64,000 nt of DNA from Lunularia cruciata (GCA_948567375.1 OX419757.1:1364001-1428000), one strand, 5' to 3'. Counted from the stretch's first letter, positions 11,000 to 22,776 are shown. The notes: a model not told the origin generated them from the letters alone. Translations and numbers: made by a program.

Positions 11000-12965
11000 C
11001 AACTTATCTTGGATCACCAAAACATTTTTGTAGTTGAAGTAACCAATTCAACACTGACTCCAAATATGTCAATCTTATTAGCAAACATACATTAACAAGT
11101 GTAGCTTGTAAAGAGTTAACTACCATGTATAAAGACATAGATGATGTTATAGCCATGTATCTATTGGACACAACCATACTAAAAAACTTGAGAGAGGAAG
11201 ATAATGTTGTATAATATATATCTTATTTTTATGTCCTTCTTACTTGGTTAATGTACTTCCAACAACCTAGTCAATGATTAGAAATCCAAATTTTATTTAA
11301 TGTAAGCACTACCTATTAGTTACAGAATGTTTTGCAATCACTCCATTTTTAGAGGAAAATATTAATGATCATCAATCCAAACTTATTGAATGGGGCCAAT
11401 ACTTATTAGCTATAAGAATTTGTTGCAATCACTTCATAGTTAGAGGAACTTGAAATTCTCCAATATCACTACTCTTCTTCAAGAACAGATTAGTATCAAA
11501 CATAAAGGCCTTGTAGAGAAAACAATTTCTCTTGCAATTGCAAAACCCCTTGATACTACGCCTTTTTAAAGAAAAAGAAAAGGAAAATGGAAGTCCAATT
11601 ACCATTGCTTTCTGGCTCAAAATAATTTCTTCAAATCTTCTCAAGGTGATTCTAACTAGTGATCTCCTCATCCTTGACCTCCCATCATTTGTCACTATTG
11701 TTCAAAGGATTGTCATTTATTGAAATATAGACAACCTCAATCATATTTTTGACAATAGAAAAATGAATTCTATTCTGCATCCAATCATTATTAGTAAAAT
11801 AGTATCAATGCTCAATTTTCACCTTACCTTGTCAATATTACCACTACCATTATCAAAGACAATGAATAGTATGTTAACATTGCAATTTATCAAAGTACTT
11901 GCTTCTTGGCTACAAAGAATACTTACAACCTTGATACGTTTACTTAGCTAATGGTTCTAGTCTCAACATTCATAGCCATGGGATTGTTTTCCTTGATCTA
12001 GGCTTAATTAAGGATCAGTATGTTTTATTAGATGTTTTGTATGTTCTTCTCTTGAATAAAAATTTTTACTCGACATTTCAATTGAGTGATTCTTATGGAA
12101 CGTTTTCTTTCAAGGACCCTAATATTTTCTTATATGCTGATCAATAAAACTTGATTTCATTATTCCAAGACTGGACCATTTCTAGCTTTTGGGAGAGTCA
12201 ATCCAAGCATCCTAAACTACTCAAATTTCTATTGAGAGCTTTATTACCTCAATTTCCAGTCAATTCTTAATGACATTACCACTTGAAACACATCCACCAA
12301 GATCAACTTTTAATCTAACAAGATAAAGATTGTACTGATGAATTGTATCAAATTCATCCAATTTCACTTCCAATTTGGCTATTTTGCATTGAAAGCAAAC
12401 AACTCAAACTCCATTTCCTCAAGGAGGAGGTAGAGCCATACTTCCTTTTGCTCTTATCCATTTTGTAGTTTGTGGCTCTATTTTTTTTGCTACTCATATC
12501 CATACAAATAATTTATGACATTTCTTAATGACTTCATCAAATTAAATTTTTTTGGTATCTTCTCAATACAAATATAAAGTTTTTAGTTTTTCCAAGACCA
12601 TATCACTTATGTTGAAAATCAACTTGGTTGGAAGGTTTTTATTCTTTGTTTAGACAATGGAAGAGAAAACAAGTCTATAACTTCTCATCTATTTTGTGAA
12701 ATTAAAAATATCTCATGCCAACATAGTACTCCTTATAGACCTTGAAATAATGGTAGGGATAAGCAAAAGAATAAAACATTGGTGGAAGCTATTGGTCTAG
12801 ATTATTTGAATTTGGCTTCTCCAAGCCTTATTGGGGCAAGGAAACGCATATGGCTACTTTCTTGTACTTTTTTACCCCTCAATGATTCTAAGCCTAGGTC
12901 CTTATTGTCCTTGATTTCTAATATCATGTCTAGATCACTCAATCCTCAAATCCACAACAAGAAGT
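11000..12965 (+). pseudogene. Ty1/copia polyprotein remnant (gag-pre-integrase and integrase parts)
   Basis: A decayed plus-strand copia coding region. Around 12010-12090 the translation reads like the end of the protease/pre-integrase region (LLDVLYVLLLNKNFYSTFQL, compare the usual L.DVLYVP.L..NL.S). Around 12650-12810 it reads like the second half of the integrase core: a DNG motif, FCEIKNISCQHSTPYRP, then a degraded NG..K.KNKTLVEA block. Many stops and shifts lie between. This copia integrase wording (S-x-PY-x-P...NG..E..N-TLVE) distinguishes it from the Ty3 elements further right. It may be the body of the element whose LTR and primer site lie at 2066-3530, interrupted by family A LTRs, but that link is inference. 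Confidence 0.6.
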
Positions 12966-13091
12966 CTAATCTTCTTGGACGGATATAATTATCCTTAAAA
13001 TATAGTGCGCACTTACTCACTTCATGTGATTTAAGAATCACCTCCATGTTGGAGCGCCATTTTTCTTGTTCAAAATCCCCCTTCAACAAAA

Positions 13092-13470
13092 GTGAGCTAC
13101 CCTAAACACCCACTTACCCAATATCTCAAATTTACAACTCTCAACTCCCAATGTTTGTCAACAAAATTGCTTGAAACTTTGTGCATGATTTGGGAAATGT
13201 CTAAGGTAGAAAAGAAGTTGTTATGCAAGCTAAGAATGCAAGTTTATAGCTTAGGTCCTACGGTTTTGGAACTTGGAATTTGGAATTTTGGTGAAATATC
13301 ATTGTTTATGCATGCAAGCATCTTAGTAGATGCAAGTGGTCATCAATTTCTATTCTTTTGTTTAGATGTTATCTCAATGAAATCTCAAACACTAAATGAC
13401 TATCAGATCAATGATCTCTTGACAACATTGTTCAATAAGACATTCTTTGCTCACAAACCTTGTTCTTAGA
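13092..13470 (+). pseudogene. 125-codon frame, unidentified; possibly 5' coding part of the plus-strand Ty3 relic
   Basis: An open frame starting MSYPKHPLTQYLKF with no clear domain. It lies directly upstream of the Ty3 RT fragment at 13705-13898 on the same strand, where gag/protease would be expected. I cannot see a zinc knuckle or a protease DSG motif, so the assignment is positional only. Confidence 0.25.
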
Positions 13471-13704
13471 CACATAAGCACCAAAGCAGCCTCACAATCA
13501 CAATCACAAAGCCTCACAATCACAAAGCTCAAAATCACGATCCAAACAATTACAATCACAAAGATTATGCCAATGATCAAAATCATGTGCCTATAGTCAA
13601 TCCCAAGATGGGAATTTTTTTGGTATAAAGGTTGTAGAATAAGCCTTAGAGGAATATGTTCCTATTTTTTATATATGGATCAAGCCTTTTGTGTAAAGAA
13701 TCTG

Positions 13705-13898
13705 ATGAGGATAAGAAGCTTCAAAAATTAGTGGTTGATCAAATAGCTCAATAATTTGTAGATATGTATTTGGATGATCTTCCAAAGTTGCTACCTTTTG
13801 ATCAAGGTGTACTCTTTAAGATCAAACTATTGTTAAGTAATAGTCTAATGAATAGACCAATCTATCAACTCTCACCAAAGGAGTTAGAAGAGAATTGA
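13705..13898 (+). pseudogene. Ty3/gypsy reverse transcriptase, N-terminal fragment
   Basis: The plus-strand frame reads DLPKLLPFDQGVLFKIKLL, then NRPIYQLSPKELEE. This is the segment just before the RT palm in Ty3/gypsy proteins (P..hxIxL.....P.....Y.lSp.Ele). It stops abruptly where the LTR of the minus-strand element begins. The continuation of the same RT, minus roughly 100 residues, appears at about 18431. So a minus-strand element sits inside this one. Confidence 0.7.
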
Positions 13899-13901
13899 AA
13901 G

Positions 13902-14274
13902 AAACTCCAAATGCTTAGTATGTGCTTGGGTTTTGGTTTTTATAACAAAGCAATACAAGGCTCTTGAGAAGCTTCAACAAAAGCTTCCTTCTCAAAGCCA
14001 TTATCTTGGAAGGTACTTGAGAAGTTGTCAAGGAAGTTTCCTTTTAGAAGTTGCCTACTTGGCATATAAGATAAGCTAGCCATTAACTTGATGTGCAAGT
14101 TATCCATCCTTGGAAGGTACCTAAAAGCTTCTCACCTTAAAGCTTCCTAGATACTTCTAGTATATTCTTAGCATTCATAGGTTATGCTAGTTCTACCTCA
14201 TTTTTGTTAGATATTGTTGATTCTACTAACTCCTTAGCATTTACTTACTCTTCTACTAACTCCATATTATTACA
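13902..14274 (-). repeat. 3' LTR of element M1
   Basis: It matches 18050-18422 in the same order: AAATGC..AGCATG.GCTTGGG, TTTTTATA.CAAAGCAATACAAG, GGCATATAA, CATCCTTGGAAGGTAC, then ACTAACTCCATATTATTACA. The minus-strand start is TGTAATAATATGGAGTTAG. A purine-rich stretch (minus-strand GGTGGAGGAATA) abuts it at 14275-14290, fitting a polypurine tract. Confidence 0.8.
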
Positions 14275-14423
14275 TATTCCTCCACCGCCAATTAGTGATG
14301 TCCTCATCACCATGGACTCTTCAACTCTTGAATAGCCTCTTGTGCATTTTGGAGATAAAAATGGGGCTCCCATGTGGCATCATGAAGAGGGTACCCTTTC
14401 CAAAGGATCTTATACTCAATGTG

Positions 14424-14669
14424 TCATTGGTGGCCATGTTGGATATCACAACGTGGGAGTATGTGGTCAACCTCATATTCTTCATGATCATTAAGAGAGA
14501 TTGGAGGATGAGGAGGTTGGATACAAGTAGTGAAAGAAGATGGTTTGGAAAAAAAGGGTTTTAACTTGATATAGAATGTAGGTTGGATCTTCATGTGATT
14601 AGGGAGATCAAGTTTGTAAGCTATATTTGAAATGATCAGAATAATAGCAAAGGATCCAATTAGAAGCAA
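14424..14669 (-). pseudogene. M1 integrase tail and chromodomain
   Basis: The minus-strand frame contains YKLDLPNHMKIQPTFYIKLK (the conserved L.LP..m.IHpvFHvS.Lkp block before the chromodomain) and then DHEEYEVDHILPRCDIQHGH, the start of a chromodomain. Such C-terminal chromodomains direct insertion of plant chromoviruses to heterochromatin. The rest of the chromodomain is broken. Confidence 0.75.
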
Positions 14670-15154
14670 GTTTATGAACTTGGGTGTAAAGAGAAGAGGA
14701 AGGTTACTAGAGGAGAGTATAACCTTATCACCTATTGAAAGGTGAGATCACAATGATGTTGATCAACACATTATTTTTGTCAGTTTGGAGCAACAAGAAG
14801 ATGAGACTTGGCTTTGTTTAGGGACTTAGATAGTGTGGACAAGAAGGTGAAAGTTTGAGAGACATGAGATGGCAGTGAAGTAAGAAGAGAATTGGGTATT
14901 TTTCTACTTGGAATTATTGTAAGCAAACTTGGCAACCGTAAGAAAAGTATCCCAATTGGTATGATAACATTGACAAAGACATGTAGCATATTTCCAAGGT
15001 GTGATTTTCTTGTTTTGTTTGCCCACCAGTTTGGGGATGATAAGTGGTAGATAAGGTAAGCTTGGTACTTAATAGCTTAAAAAGCGCTTGCTAAAATTTA
15101 CCAATGAATCAAGAATCACAACTAAAAATGAGAACCCTTGGCATCACATGATGT

Positions 15155-15830
15155 TTGAAGAATGTATCAAAGTATATTTGGGCCAACATTGGAGCATTGA
15201 TGATATCCACTATAATAGCCAAGCATATATGCTTGTTGAGCTTATCAAGACATAAGACAATTGTTGTATGGCCTTTGCAAGGATGTGATGAGATCTTAGC
15301 TCATATGTTCCTATCAAGAAGAGGGAATTGGGAGTGGTTGGAGGATCTACTTGGTTTTTTTTTGTTTGTCTAGTTACATTGTTAGCTATCACAACAATAA
15401 ACAAACTCTCAAGCCTTGCATGCCATGTTGGACCACTACCATTGTTGCTATAGGGTACTCAAGGTTTTGCCCATAGCAACGAGCAATTGGTAAATCATAT
15501 GCTTCTTGAAGTTGTATATGCCTCTTGAAGTTGTATGAGCCGTATGTTTCTTAAAGGTTGAACATAGATTGAATTCTCAAAAAAATAAATAGTCATTGTT
15601 GAAGGAAAATGTGTCATATGCCTTGTCATGTATTGCAAATAAAATTTGTACAAGATGAAAGAAGGGATTGTGTTGTAGAGTAATCTTGAACTTTCATGTA
15701 ATCCATGTACCTTTGTCAACACCATGGTGATTGTTGCTATTAGGAGAGATTTAGAAAAATCTTCAAATCAAGTTGTAATGACAAAGCATCAAGGATGACA
15801 TGAAACTTTTTAGGCTTTTACTCTAGTTTG
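15155..15830 (-). pseudogene. M1 integrase remnant
   Basis: This lies between the RNase H end and the chromodomain on the minus strand. Translation is broken by several stops, but the order and the short patches (for example a C-terminal-to-RNase H ILDALS-type block near 15810-15850 and ITRQT/QLSYV patches near 15250-15400) fit an integrase region. The plus-strand relative at 19797-20462 shows the same domain in readable form. Confidence 0.5.
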
Positions 15831-16270
15831 ATATCAAAAAATTGTATTTTTCCCTCCTATTGATGATGTCTACTCTTCATGTGTTCCAATTGTAAGTGAC
15901 AAGGGTTTGTGATTAGTTTGCATGATCACTTGTTTCCCCAAGAGTTAATGTTGTCACACCTTTGTTGCATATACCATTGCAAGTTATTCTTGATTTTGGG
16001 TAGAATAATTAATTTTTGTTGCATTGAGTTGTTGAGATACAAAAGAAATGGGATGCAATCTATCTAGAAATCCTTATTGCAACATGGCTCCAATTGCAAA
16101 GTTAGAAACATCAAAATCAACAAAACAAGGTAGTTGAGAATCATATGGTTGGAAGATGGGTTGTGAAACCACTATATCCTTTTGTTTCTTGAATGCTTGT
16201 CCTTGCTTGGTGGTCCACTCAAAATTTACTATTTTTCTCAAGAGACCAATCAGCAATGTGACCACATGAG
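15800..16270 (-). pseudogene. M1 RNase H domain
   Basis: The clearest frame (16074-16265) reads FEWTTKQGQAFKKQKDIVV, QPIFQPYD and VDFDVSNFAIGAMLQ. This is the RT-to-RNase H connection and the first RNase H strand of Ty3 elements (F.W......AF..lK......P.l..pd....F...tDAS..aiGavL.Q), with the catalytic Asp in the VDFDVS block where TDAS is usual. Near 15830 FDIKLE and VILDALS give the end of the RNase H domain. Confidence 0.75.
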
Positions 16271-16274
16271 CAAA

Positions 16275-16975
16275 ATAGTGGATGAACCATTGATTAAACT
16301 TACCAATTTTTTAAATACCTAAACTTCTATGGCACCCTTAGCAGTAGGCCAATTGATAATGGCTTTGAATTTTTTTCCTCTTCTATCTTGATCCCCTCCA
16401 TTAGACCTTTATAATCTAAGAAGGTAATTTCTTCTTGCAACATAACTTCTATTGGCATAGTCATCTTAAGACTTCTTGTATGTGATTTTTTTATTTATTT
16501 TGTTTTATTGTAAATTAAAATATTATCCAAGAATACCACCAAAGTATTGAATAAAATAGTGCCCTTGACACTCAAATCATTTGATGTATGAAAACTATCA
16601 GAGCATTAGTAAGCCTAAAAGGTAAACTCTCCATTTAAAATTCCCATACCATATGCAAAAGGTAATACTTTACACTTCTTCCCATGAATGGGTATTTGCC
16701 TAGAGTCGTGTCAAGATCAAAGTTTGAGAAATATTGTGCCTCACTTAATTGATCCAAAAAGTCATCAATTTGAGGCAAGGGATACACATTTTTCACAATA
16801 ATCAATATAAATCAAAGCACTTCATCCTTCTTTGGTACAAAGAGTACTAGTGATCTCCATGGCAATGTACTATGTCATATAAATCTTTCTCCAACAACTT
16901 AGTGAATATAATTTGAAGTTCCTCTAACTCCTTTGGTGAGAGCTAATAGATCGGTCTACTCACTAGAGTATTGCT
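16275..16975 (-). pseudogene. M1 reverse transcriptase remnant
   Basis: Minus-strand patches appear in Ty3 order: RPIY.LSPKELEELQ near 16940, then degraded palm segments, then INWPTAKGAIEV near 16330. The catalytic DD box is not readable. The density of stops shows long inactivity. Confidence 0.6.
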
Positions 16976-17225
16976 TGGCAGTAGCTTGATCTTGAAAGAC
17001 ATACTTCAATCGAGGGTAACCTTTTTGGAATTCATTTGCAAACCCTTGAGCTATTTGATCCACCATTGGTTTCTGATCCTCATTAGAGTTCCCTTGCACA
17101 ACAAGTTTGATCTACAATACAAAAACAAGAATATCTTTCTCCAAATTTTGCTCTATGGTTGTTATATTGATAAACTTTTCATCTTGGGATTGACTATTCA
17201 TAGGTGTCTTACTAAGAGATGCCAA

Positions 17226-17420
17226 TCAATTTAATATGTTATTCTTACCTTGGTATTGTACTTGAATTTTTAATTGGTCCCAATCAAATTGAACCTTATG
17301 ATATTCAAGCCAAATAAGACCTAGAATGGTATTGTGCATAAGGGATTGACTACAAAGCTCATGTACTTCTAATACTCTTCCCCAATCTTGACCATAATAG
17401 GTTGTGAGGTTCAAAATACA
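17226..17420 (-). pseudogene. M1 protease-end region
   Basis: The frame reads LEVHELCSQSLMHNTILGLIWLEYHKVQFDW. The ILGLIWLEYH.....W block is the conserved YDvILGmdWL..h.p.idw segment that follows the retropepsin active site in plant Ty3 polyproteins. The active-site DSG itself is not visible. Confidence 0.65.
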
Positions 17421-17740
17421 AAACTCTTTCTATCATCCACAATCATCAATTTTCTGCCTAATGTTGGCTTTATATGAATATCTAATTCCTTTTTTACTTG
17501 CATGATATGCAATTATTATAATTCCTAAAATCAGCCAAAATTCTACAATCATATATTTGATACCATATCTTGCAAGTGAATCAAACTTGCATAGGTCTAG
17601 CTTTCAATCACATTGGAGCTTATCAAGTTCTCAATAAGTGGTTTAATATTTCCTAAAGGGAATCTTTGTTTGTTTGATCATTGTGCTCTATAAATTCCCT
17701 TTGGGCAACTTGTCGGTGTTGTCAATTTTGGAGTGGACAT

Positions 17741-17790
17741 TCAACAATGTGATGTCCAATTAGGCAACAATAGAAACAGCCACCATTTTA
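17741..17790 (-). pseudogene. M1 gag zinc knuckle (CCHC)
   Basis: The minus strand reads CFYCCLIGHHIVEC, an exact C-X2-C-X4-H-X4-C spacing as in the nucleocapsid knuckle of gag proteins, followed by a proline/leucine stretch. It survives intact although the flanking gag is broken. Similarity to the other element's gag continues to about 18045, where the sequence jumps into the LTR. Confidence 0.7.
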
Positions 17791-18049
17791 TCACATCGCT
17801 CATGGTCTATCATATCAAGTAGTCTCCATTGGATGGCATCAATGTCCATTGGTGATGGCTTGTCCATTCATGCTTGGTGCATTTGCAAGTTTTGTGAAGG
17901 TTTAGGTCAAGATCCATTTATGATAACCAAGGATTGAAAGTACTCATCCATCTGCATGGGTCTATTAGATACTTGAGTTTGCGCATGGTTACTTCTAATT
18001 TGGTATATGATTTCAAGCCTCTCACCTTCTAGTCCATTGGAAACATTTA

Positions 18050-18422
18050 AGTGATGAAACTTTGAATGCCTAGCATGAGCTTGGGCTTTGGTTTTTATAG
18101 CAAAGCAATACAAGTTTCTTGAGAAGCTCCAACAAATCTTCATTTTGAAAGCCATCATCTTAGAGTGCAAGCAAAGCGTGAGAAGCTGCAAATGAAGTTT
18201 CCTTCTAAAAGCTACCTACTTGGCATATAAACTAAGCCAGTTTTTAACTTGATGTGCAAGTTACCCATCCTTGGAAGGTACACTGAAGCTTCCTAGACGC
18301 TTCTAGTATATCCTTAGCATTCATAAGTTATGCTAGTTCTTCCTTATTTTTGCTATATGTAGCTGATTCTACTAACTCCTTAGCATATACTAACTCTTCT
18401 ACTAACTCCATATTATTATACA
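18050..18422 (-). repeat. 5' LTR of element M1
   Basis: It matches 13902-14274 along its length and ends ACTAACTCCATATTATTATACA. It joins gag-like sequence directly at its left side, with no primer-binding site, so LTR end, primer site and gag start were deleted together. Confidence 0.8.
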
Positions 18423-18430
18423 TGATATAG

Positions 18431-19100
18431 GTATTTTTGTAAGAGAGTTTTACTTTTTTTGACTCATTAATGTTCTGGTAGTCTTCATGGATCAAATGCA
18501 TTGGGTATTAGAGTGGCTACTAGATCAATATCTTGTAGTGTTTTGGATGACATTTTGATTAACAATACAAAAAAGGAAAAACATAAGGACCATATTTGAC
18601 AAATCTTAAGATAACTACAACAATGGAAGTTCTTATGTAAGAAGTCTTAGTGTACCTTTTGGCAAAAAGTAGTTTACCTTCTTGGGCCATAAGGTTTCAA
18701 CTGAGGGGATAAAGATAGAAGAGGAAAAAATCAAAGGCCATTACCAATTAGCCTATTCCTAAGGATACCATGGAAATTTGAGGATTTAATGGATTTGAAA
18801 GTTTTTATTGAGAATTCAGCCACTATTCTACTCATATAGCCATACCATTGACCAATCTCTTGGAGAAGATATCAAGCTTTGATAGGACCACCAAAAACAA
18901 ATAATCATTCAAGAAACTTGAGCATATAGTATCTTCATGACCCATACTCCAACCATATGATCCTCAACTACTTTGTGTGGTTGATTTTGATGCTTCTAAC
19001 TTAACCATTGGAATTGCGTTGTATTATGAATTTCCATATGAATTACATACTATTGTCTTTGTGTCTTGATGACTAAATGCAACAAAAAGGAACTATTTTG
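18431..19100 (+). pseudogene. P2 RT C-terminal half and RNase H start
   Basis: Plus-strand patches: FMDQMHWVLEWLLDQYLVVF (residues before the DD box), a DDILI box with one change, then YLLGHKVSTEGIKIEEEKIKG, the F.GH.vs..GI...e.Ki block after the RT palm. Frames shift several times. RNase H is suggested only by short patches around 18960-19020. Confidence 0.65.
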
Positions 19101-19796
19101 CTTGAGATCTAAAACAACTTGCAATGGTATATGTAACAAAGGTACAGAAATAATGTAAATAATTTTCTTGGGAAAAAAAGTAATAATGAAAATTGATCCC
19201 GATGTAGACCTTACATTGGAGCACATGAAGAGTCTAAATTGCAGAAAGAAGGGATAATTACAATTGTTTGATATTAATATTGAGTACATCTAGGAAATTC
19301 CCAATACCTTATTATGATGACCTACTTCTAAGTATTCTTCTTGAATATCCCATGAGAGCAAAAATCACTATGGTGTAGACAAACTCAAAGATACACACAT
19401 AGAGTTCAAGATTACATTACAATAAAACTCCTTTCATCTTGTGCAAAGTTCATCTTACTACACATCACAACAAGTATAATATCTTTTCAATCAAAGATGG
19501 ATTTCTATTTTGCAAGAACTAAATCTATGTTCTAGTTATGGGAGATCTATGAATTATGTGACTTCAAGAGGCGCATGGCTTACCAATTATTATTAACATA
19601 GGTGGACAAGACCTTGAGCACCCTAGAATTTCAATGGCGGTAGCCAAATATGACATGGGAGGTTTGAGAGTCTGCTTGATCTTGTGAGAGCTACCAATGC
19701 AATATAGCCAACAACCAACAACCAGGTGTACTACTCCAACCACTCTCCATTCCATCTACCCAATGGGAACATTTAAGTCTAGACCTCATCACATCT

Positions 19797-20462
19797 TTGC
19801 CAAAGATAGATCAAGGCAATATAGCAATTATGGTGTTTGTTGATAAGTTAAGCAAGCAAATACATATCGCACCTACTGTGGATGCTCCAATGTTGACTCA
19901 AGTCTACTTCAATATTGTCTTCAAACACCATAGGATGCCAAGGGTTCTCATCTTTGATCATGATCCTCAATTCACTAGCAAATTTTGGCAAGCATTTTTC
20001 AAACTCATTGGCATCAATCTTGCCTTGTCTACAACCTATCATCCTCAAATTGATGTGCAAAAAAACAGCAAAAATATTCTACTTGCCTTTGTCAACATTC
20101 ATCACACTGATTGGAATACTTGTCTTGCAACTACTAAGTTTGGCTACAATAATTCAAAGCATGCAAGTAGAAGCTTCTCTTCCTTCTTCCTCAATTGTGG
20201 ACAAGATCCACTTATTCTTGATTCTCTTCTTGCTTCATCACCATCTCATAGCCCTCATACTTTCACCCTCTTGTCCAAGCTATTGCTTCCTTATACCAAG
20301 TCAAGTCTCATTGTCTTGTTGCTAAAAAATTGGCAAAAGCAATATATCAATAGTCATCATCATGATCTCACTTTCAAATCAATGATAAGTTTAAACTTTT
20401 ATCTATTAACCTTCCTCTCCCTTTTGACAACCAATTTTTTTAACTTGCTCATAATTGGGTAG
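19797..20462 (+). pseudogene. P2 integrase core domain
   Basis: This is the longest open retrotransposon frame here (221 codons; the M is internal to the polyprotein). It shows VFVDKLSKQIHIAPT, then FDHDPQFTSKFWQAFFKLIG (second catalytic Asp in D-P-Q-FTS) and LALSTTYHPQIDVQKNSKN (the STxYHPQtDGQtE block, whose Glu is replaced here by Lys/Asn), then WNTCLATTKFGYNNSKHASR and NCGQDPL. The loss of the third catalytic residue implies an inactive enzyme. The frame collapses after about residue 145. Confidence 0.85.
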
Positions 20463-20589
20463 GTCTCTTTGGTATTCTTCAGATCATTTGTTCTATTGCC
20501 TACAACTTGCACTTCCTAGTCACATGAAGAGCAATCTTGTCTTCCATGTATCAAATTTAAAATTCTTTATTTCTAACCTTTCTTCTTTT

Positions 20590-20847
20590 CCTACTTGTAC
20601 ATAACTTCTTCCTCCTCTAATCTCTATTAATGATCATGAGGAATAGAATGTGGACCATATACTTGCATGTTGTGACATTCACCCTTACCACCAACAACAA
20701 ATTAAATATAAGATCCTTTGGAAAGTGTACCCTCTTCATGATATCACATTGGAGCTTATTTCTTGTCTCCAAAATATGCATATGGCTAAATACAAATTTG
20801 AAGATTATATTGTATCAAGCATGTAACCAACTAGTAGTGGTGGAATA
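20590..20847 (+). pseudogene. P2 chromodomain remnant and polypurine tract
   Basis: The translation contains NDHEE.NVDHILACCDIH and, after a short gap, ILWKVYPLHDITLEL, matching the chromodomain pattern EYEVe.IL...Y LV.WKGYP..eaTWEP. It is followed by TAGTGGTGGAATA just before the LTR start at 20848. Confidence 0.7.
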
Positions 20848-21202
20848 TGTAATAATATGGAGTTAGCAAAAGTAAAATTTAGTTGAAAAAAGATAGAACT
20901 AGCATATATCTAGGAATTTCTAAGAATGTTTTAGAAGCATCTAGGAAGCTCCTTGGTGAGAAGCTTCTATGAAAATTCTAGGGATTTAGTAACTTCTATG
21001 CCAAGTCTCCAGCTAGCTTAGCTTGCATGCCAAGTAAAATGATTGCTAAAAGAAACATTCCTTTGAAAGTTCACGGGAATCTTGTACCTAAGTTGCATAT
21101 AAATATGAAAATCTAAGCTCAAGCTATGCATTTGGATTTTGACACATTTAAAAATTCAAATGTGATCTTCCATTCTCCTATTTCTCTCCTTGGTCTTTTA
21201 CA
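20848..21202 (+). repeat. 3' LTR of element P2
   Basis: It begins TGTAATAATATGGAGTTAGC and ends CTTGGTCTTTTACA. On the minus strand, the LTR of M3 (53970-54417) has the same order, including the CATATAAATA-type TATA block, GTGATCTTCCATTCT, ATTTCTCTCCTTGGTC. No convincing target duplication was found. Confidence 0.75.
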
Positions 21203-21287
21203 ATTGAGAAAATCCACATTTAAAAGTTCAAATGTGAGTTTTCATTCTCCTATTTCTCTCTGCAATCTTTTACAATTGAGATGACCA
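21144..21287 (+). repeat. 72-bp tandem duplication spanning the P2 LTR end
   Basis: Two copies, 21144-21215 and 21216-21287, each running ACATTTAAAA.TTCAAATGTG..., CATTCTCCTATTTCTCTC, ...CTTTTACAATTGAGA. The duplication includes the LTR terminus, so the apparent LTR end occurs twice. Confidence 0.85.
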
Positions 21288-21289
21288 AG

Positions 21290-22776
21290 TCTTTGGTTCC
21301 AAGGTGTAAAATCTAGCTTTTGACACTTATTTCTTCTTTTTCTAGCTTCTCACTCTTCCCATGGCTTGCAACAATTGAGTTAGCTTGGGAAATATTGCTA
21401 ACTTTGATCTTGAGTCTTAAAGGTGTAGGTGGTTTGGATCCTTTGTTTGTTGCTTGACCAATGTTAAATTTTTTTTGCTTGAAATTTGGAACATATAGAA
21501 CTCCTTATCTTCTTGCACCAATCTGACAAGAAATTTGGAATGTCTTCCACTTCAACAACCAAAACCTTATGATAGTCAGCAACATATATTATTGGCATGT
21601 CACTTTTTCAATATTCTTGAAACTTGGAGCTACTATTGTTTCTAAATCATGTACTCTAAAGCTCCTCTATCAACATACCAAACATCATTGCTACATGTTC
21701 ATATGGAACATATGGAACTAGTAGCAAATACCATCCCCTATCATAAAGCATTGGCTTGACTTTTAATATTAGCTACATGTAGCTAATATTGAGGCTTTTT
21801 CTCTCAAGAAGTTTTCTCACATTTGCATTCTCTAGCCTAGTGCTTTTTCTTTCTACCCTTATTATAGCTTGTTCTATAGTTCCATTGAGAAATGAATGTC
21901 TATGTTTGAGTTTCATCATTGTAGCTTCATTTATTGCTTTTCTATTGCTTTTGCCATTCATAGTTGGAAAGTCTCTCTTCCCTAAACTTTCTTCTTTGTT
22001 TTCTCTACATCTACTCACTATTTCTTCCTTAAACTTTCTTCTTTGTTTTCTCTACATCTACTCACTATTTCTTCCTTTTACTAGTCTTGTGTAATGAGTG
22101 TTTCAATGATTTTTTCTCCTCCAATATACTATCCCATGCTACCATATGAAACAATAAGTTAGTAGCAAACTAAAAATTATCATGGTGATTATTGAGGAGT
22201 CATCTGCTTTAACATTAAGGTTACTTAATTGACTAGCAAGAGTTTCTACTTGACTAACAAAACCTATTATCTCTTCTTTTGGTTTCATTTGTTATTAAAA
22301 GAAGCTTTGTTGGAGAACTTGCTTGTTCTATGAAGCATTTGGTTGTTAAACTACTCCACATCCAGTTGTGGCTTTGCAATTGATCCATCTTTGTAAGTAT
22401 TTCTCTTTTATGACTCCACATTTGTATATTTTTGTAGCATTTTTCTTACTTTGCCAATCTATCAATCCTATTATCTTTTCTCTATTATATATATATATAT
22501 AGCTTGTTCTATTATCTCAATCCTATTTATGACACCCATAAATCCATTTGACTTGAAGACAATCATCATTGAAAAGTTACAAATCAGTAAAGTTTCTTTA
22601 TTGAACCTACTAATGTGTGCTATATCTCTCATGTTGCCCTTTGTTCCACTTTGTCTCAATCTCTCCTGACATCTAAAAGATCTTTCTAATCTGTGAACTA
22701 TTTAATCTCACACAAAGAATAATTTTCCATCATTTTTTATGTACTAGGAAGCATAGATCCATAAATTTTGGGAAAT
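21290..22776 (-). pseudogene. Ty1/copia gag-protease-pre-integrase remnant
   Basis: The minus-strand translation around 21290-21340 reads FTPWNQRLGHLNCKRLQ, a good match to the copia gag-pre-integrase LWHqRLGHln...l. Upstream (21430-21750) lie protease-side patches. The stretch towards 22.7 kb, where gag should lie, gives only short frames. It is a different orientation from the copia remnant at 11-13 kb, so a separate insertion. Confidence 0.55.

Larger units (their letters stand above)
13902..18422 (-). mobile_element. Minus-strand Ty3/gypsy chromovirus relic (element M1), nested in a plus-strand relative
   Basis: LTRs are at 13902-14274 and about 18050-18422. On the minus strand the order is gag zinc knuckle, protease region, RT, RNase H, integrase, chromodomain, polypurine-like tract, LTR, which is typical of plant chromoviruses. 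Both LTR copies lack the same ~85-bp terminal part (TGTAAAAGACC... side) present in the relative at 44718-54417. The primer-binding site and gag start are also missing, so the left half of gag was deleted. The protein region has many stops. It is the same lineage as the elements at 18431-21202 and 44718-54417. Confidence 0.8.
18431..21202 (+). mobile_element. Plus-strand Ty3/gypsy chromovirus relic (element P2), right part
   Basis: This continues the RT begun at 13705-13898 after the M1 insertion. The order is RT C-terminal half, RNase H remnant, integrase core, chromodomain, polypurine-like tract (TAGTGGTGGAATA), 3' LTR. No 5' LTR was found left of 13092, so the element is truncated at the left. 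It is the same lineage as M1 and M3, so a relative jumped into a relative. Confidence 0.75.

Noticed and set aside
19848-20060. Minus-strand frame opposite the P2 integrase
   Set aside because: The plus strand carries the clear DPQFTS and YHPQ integrase motifs.
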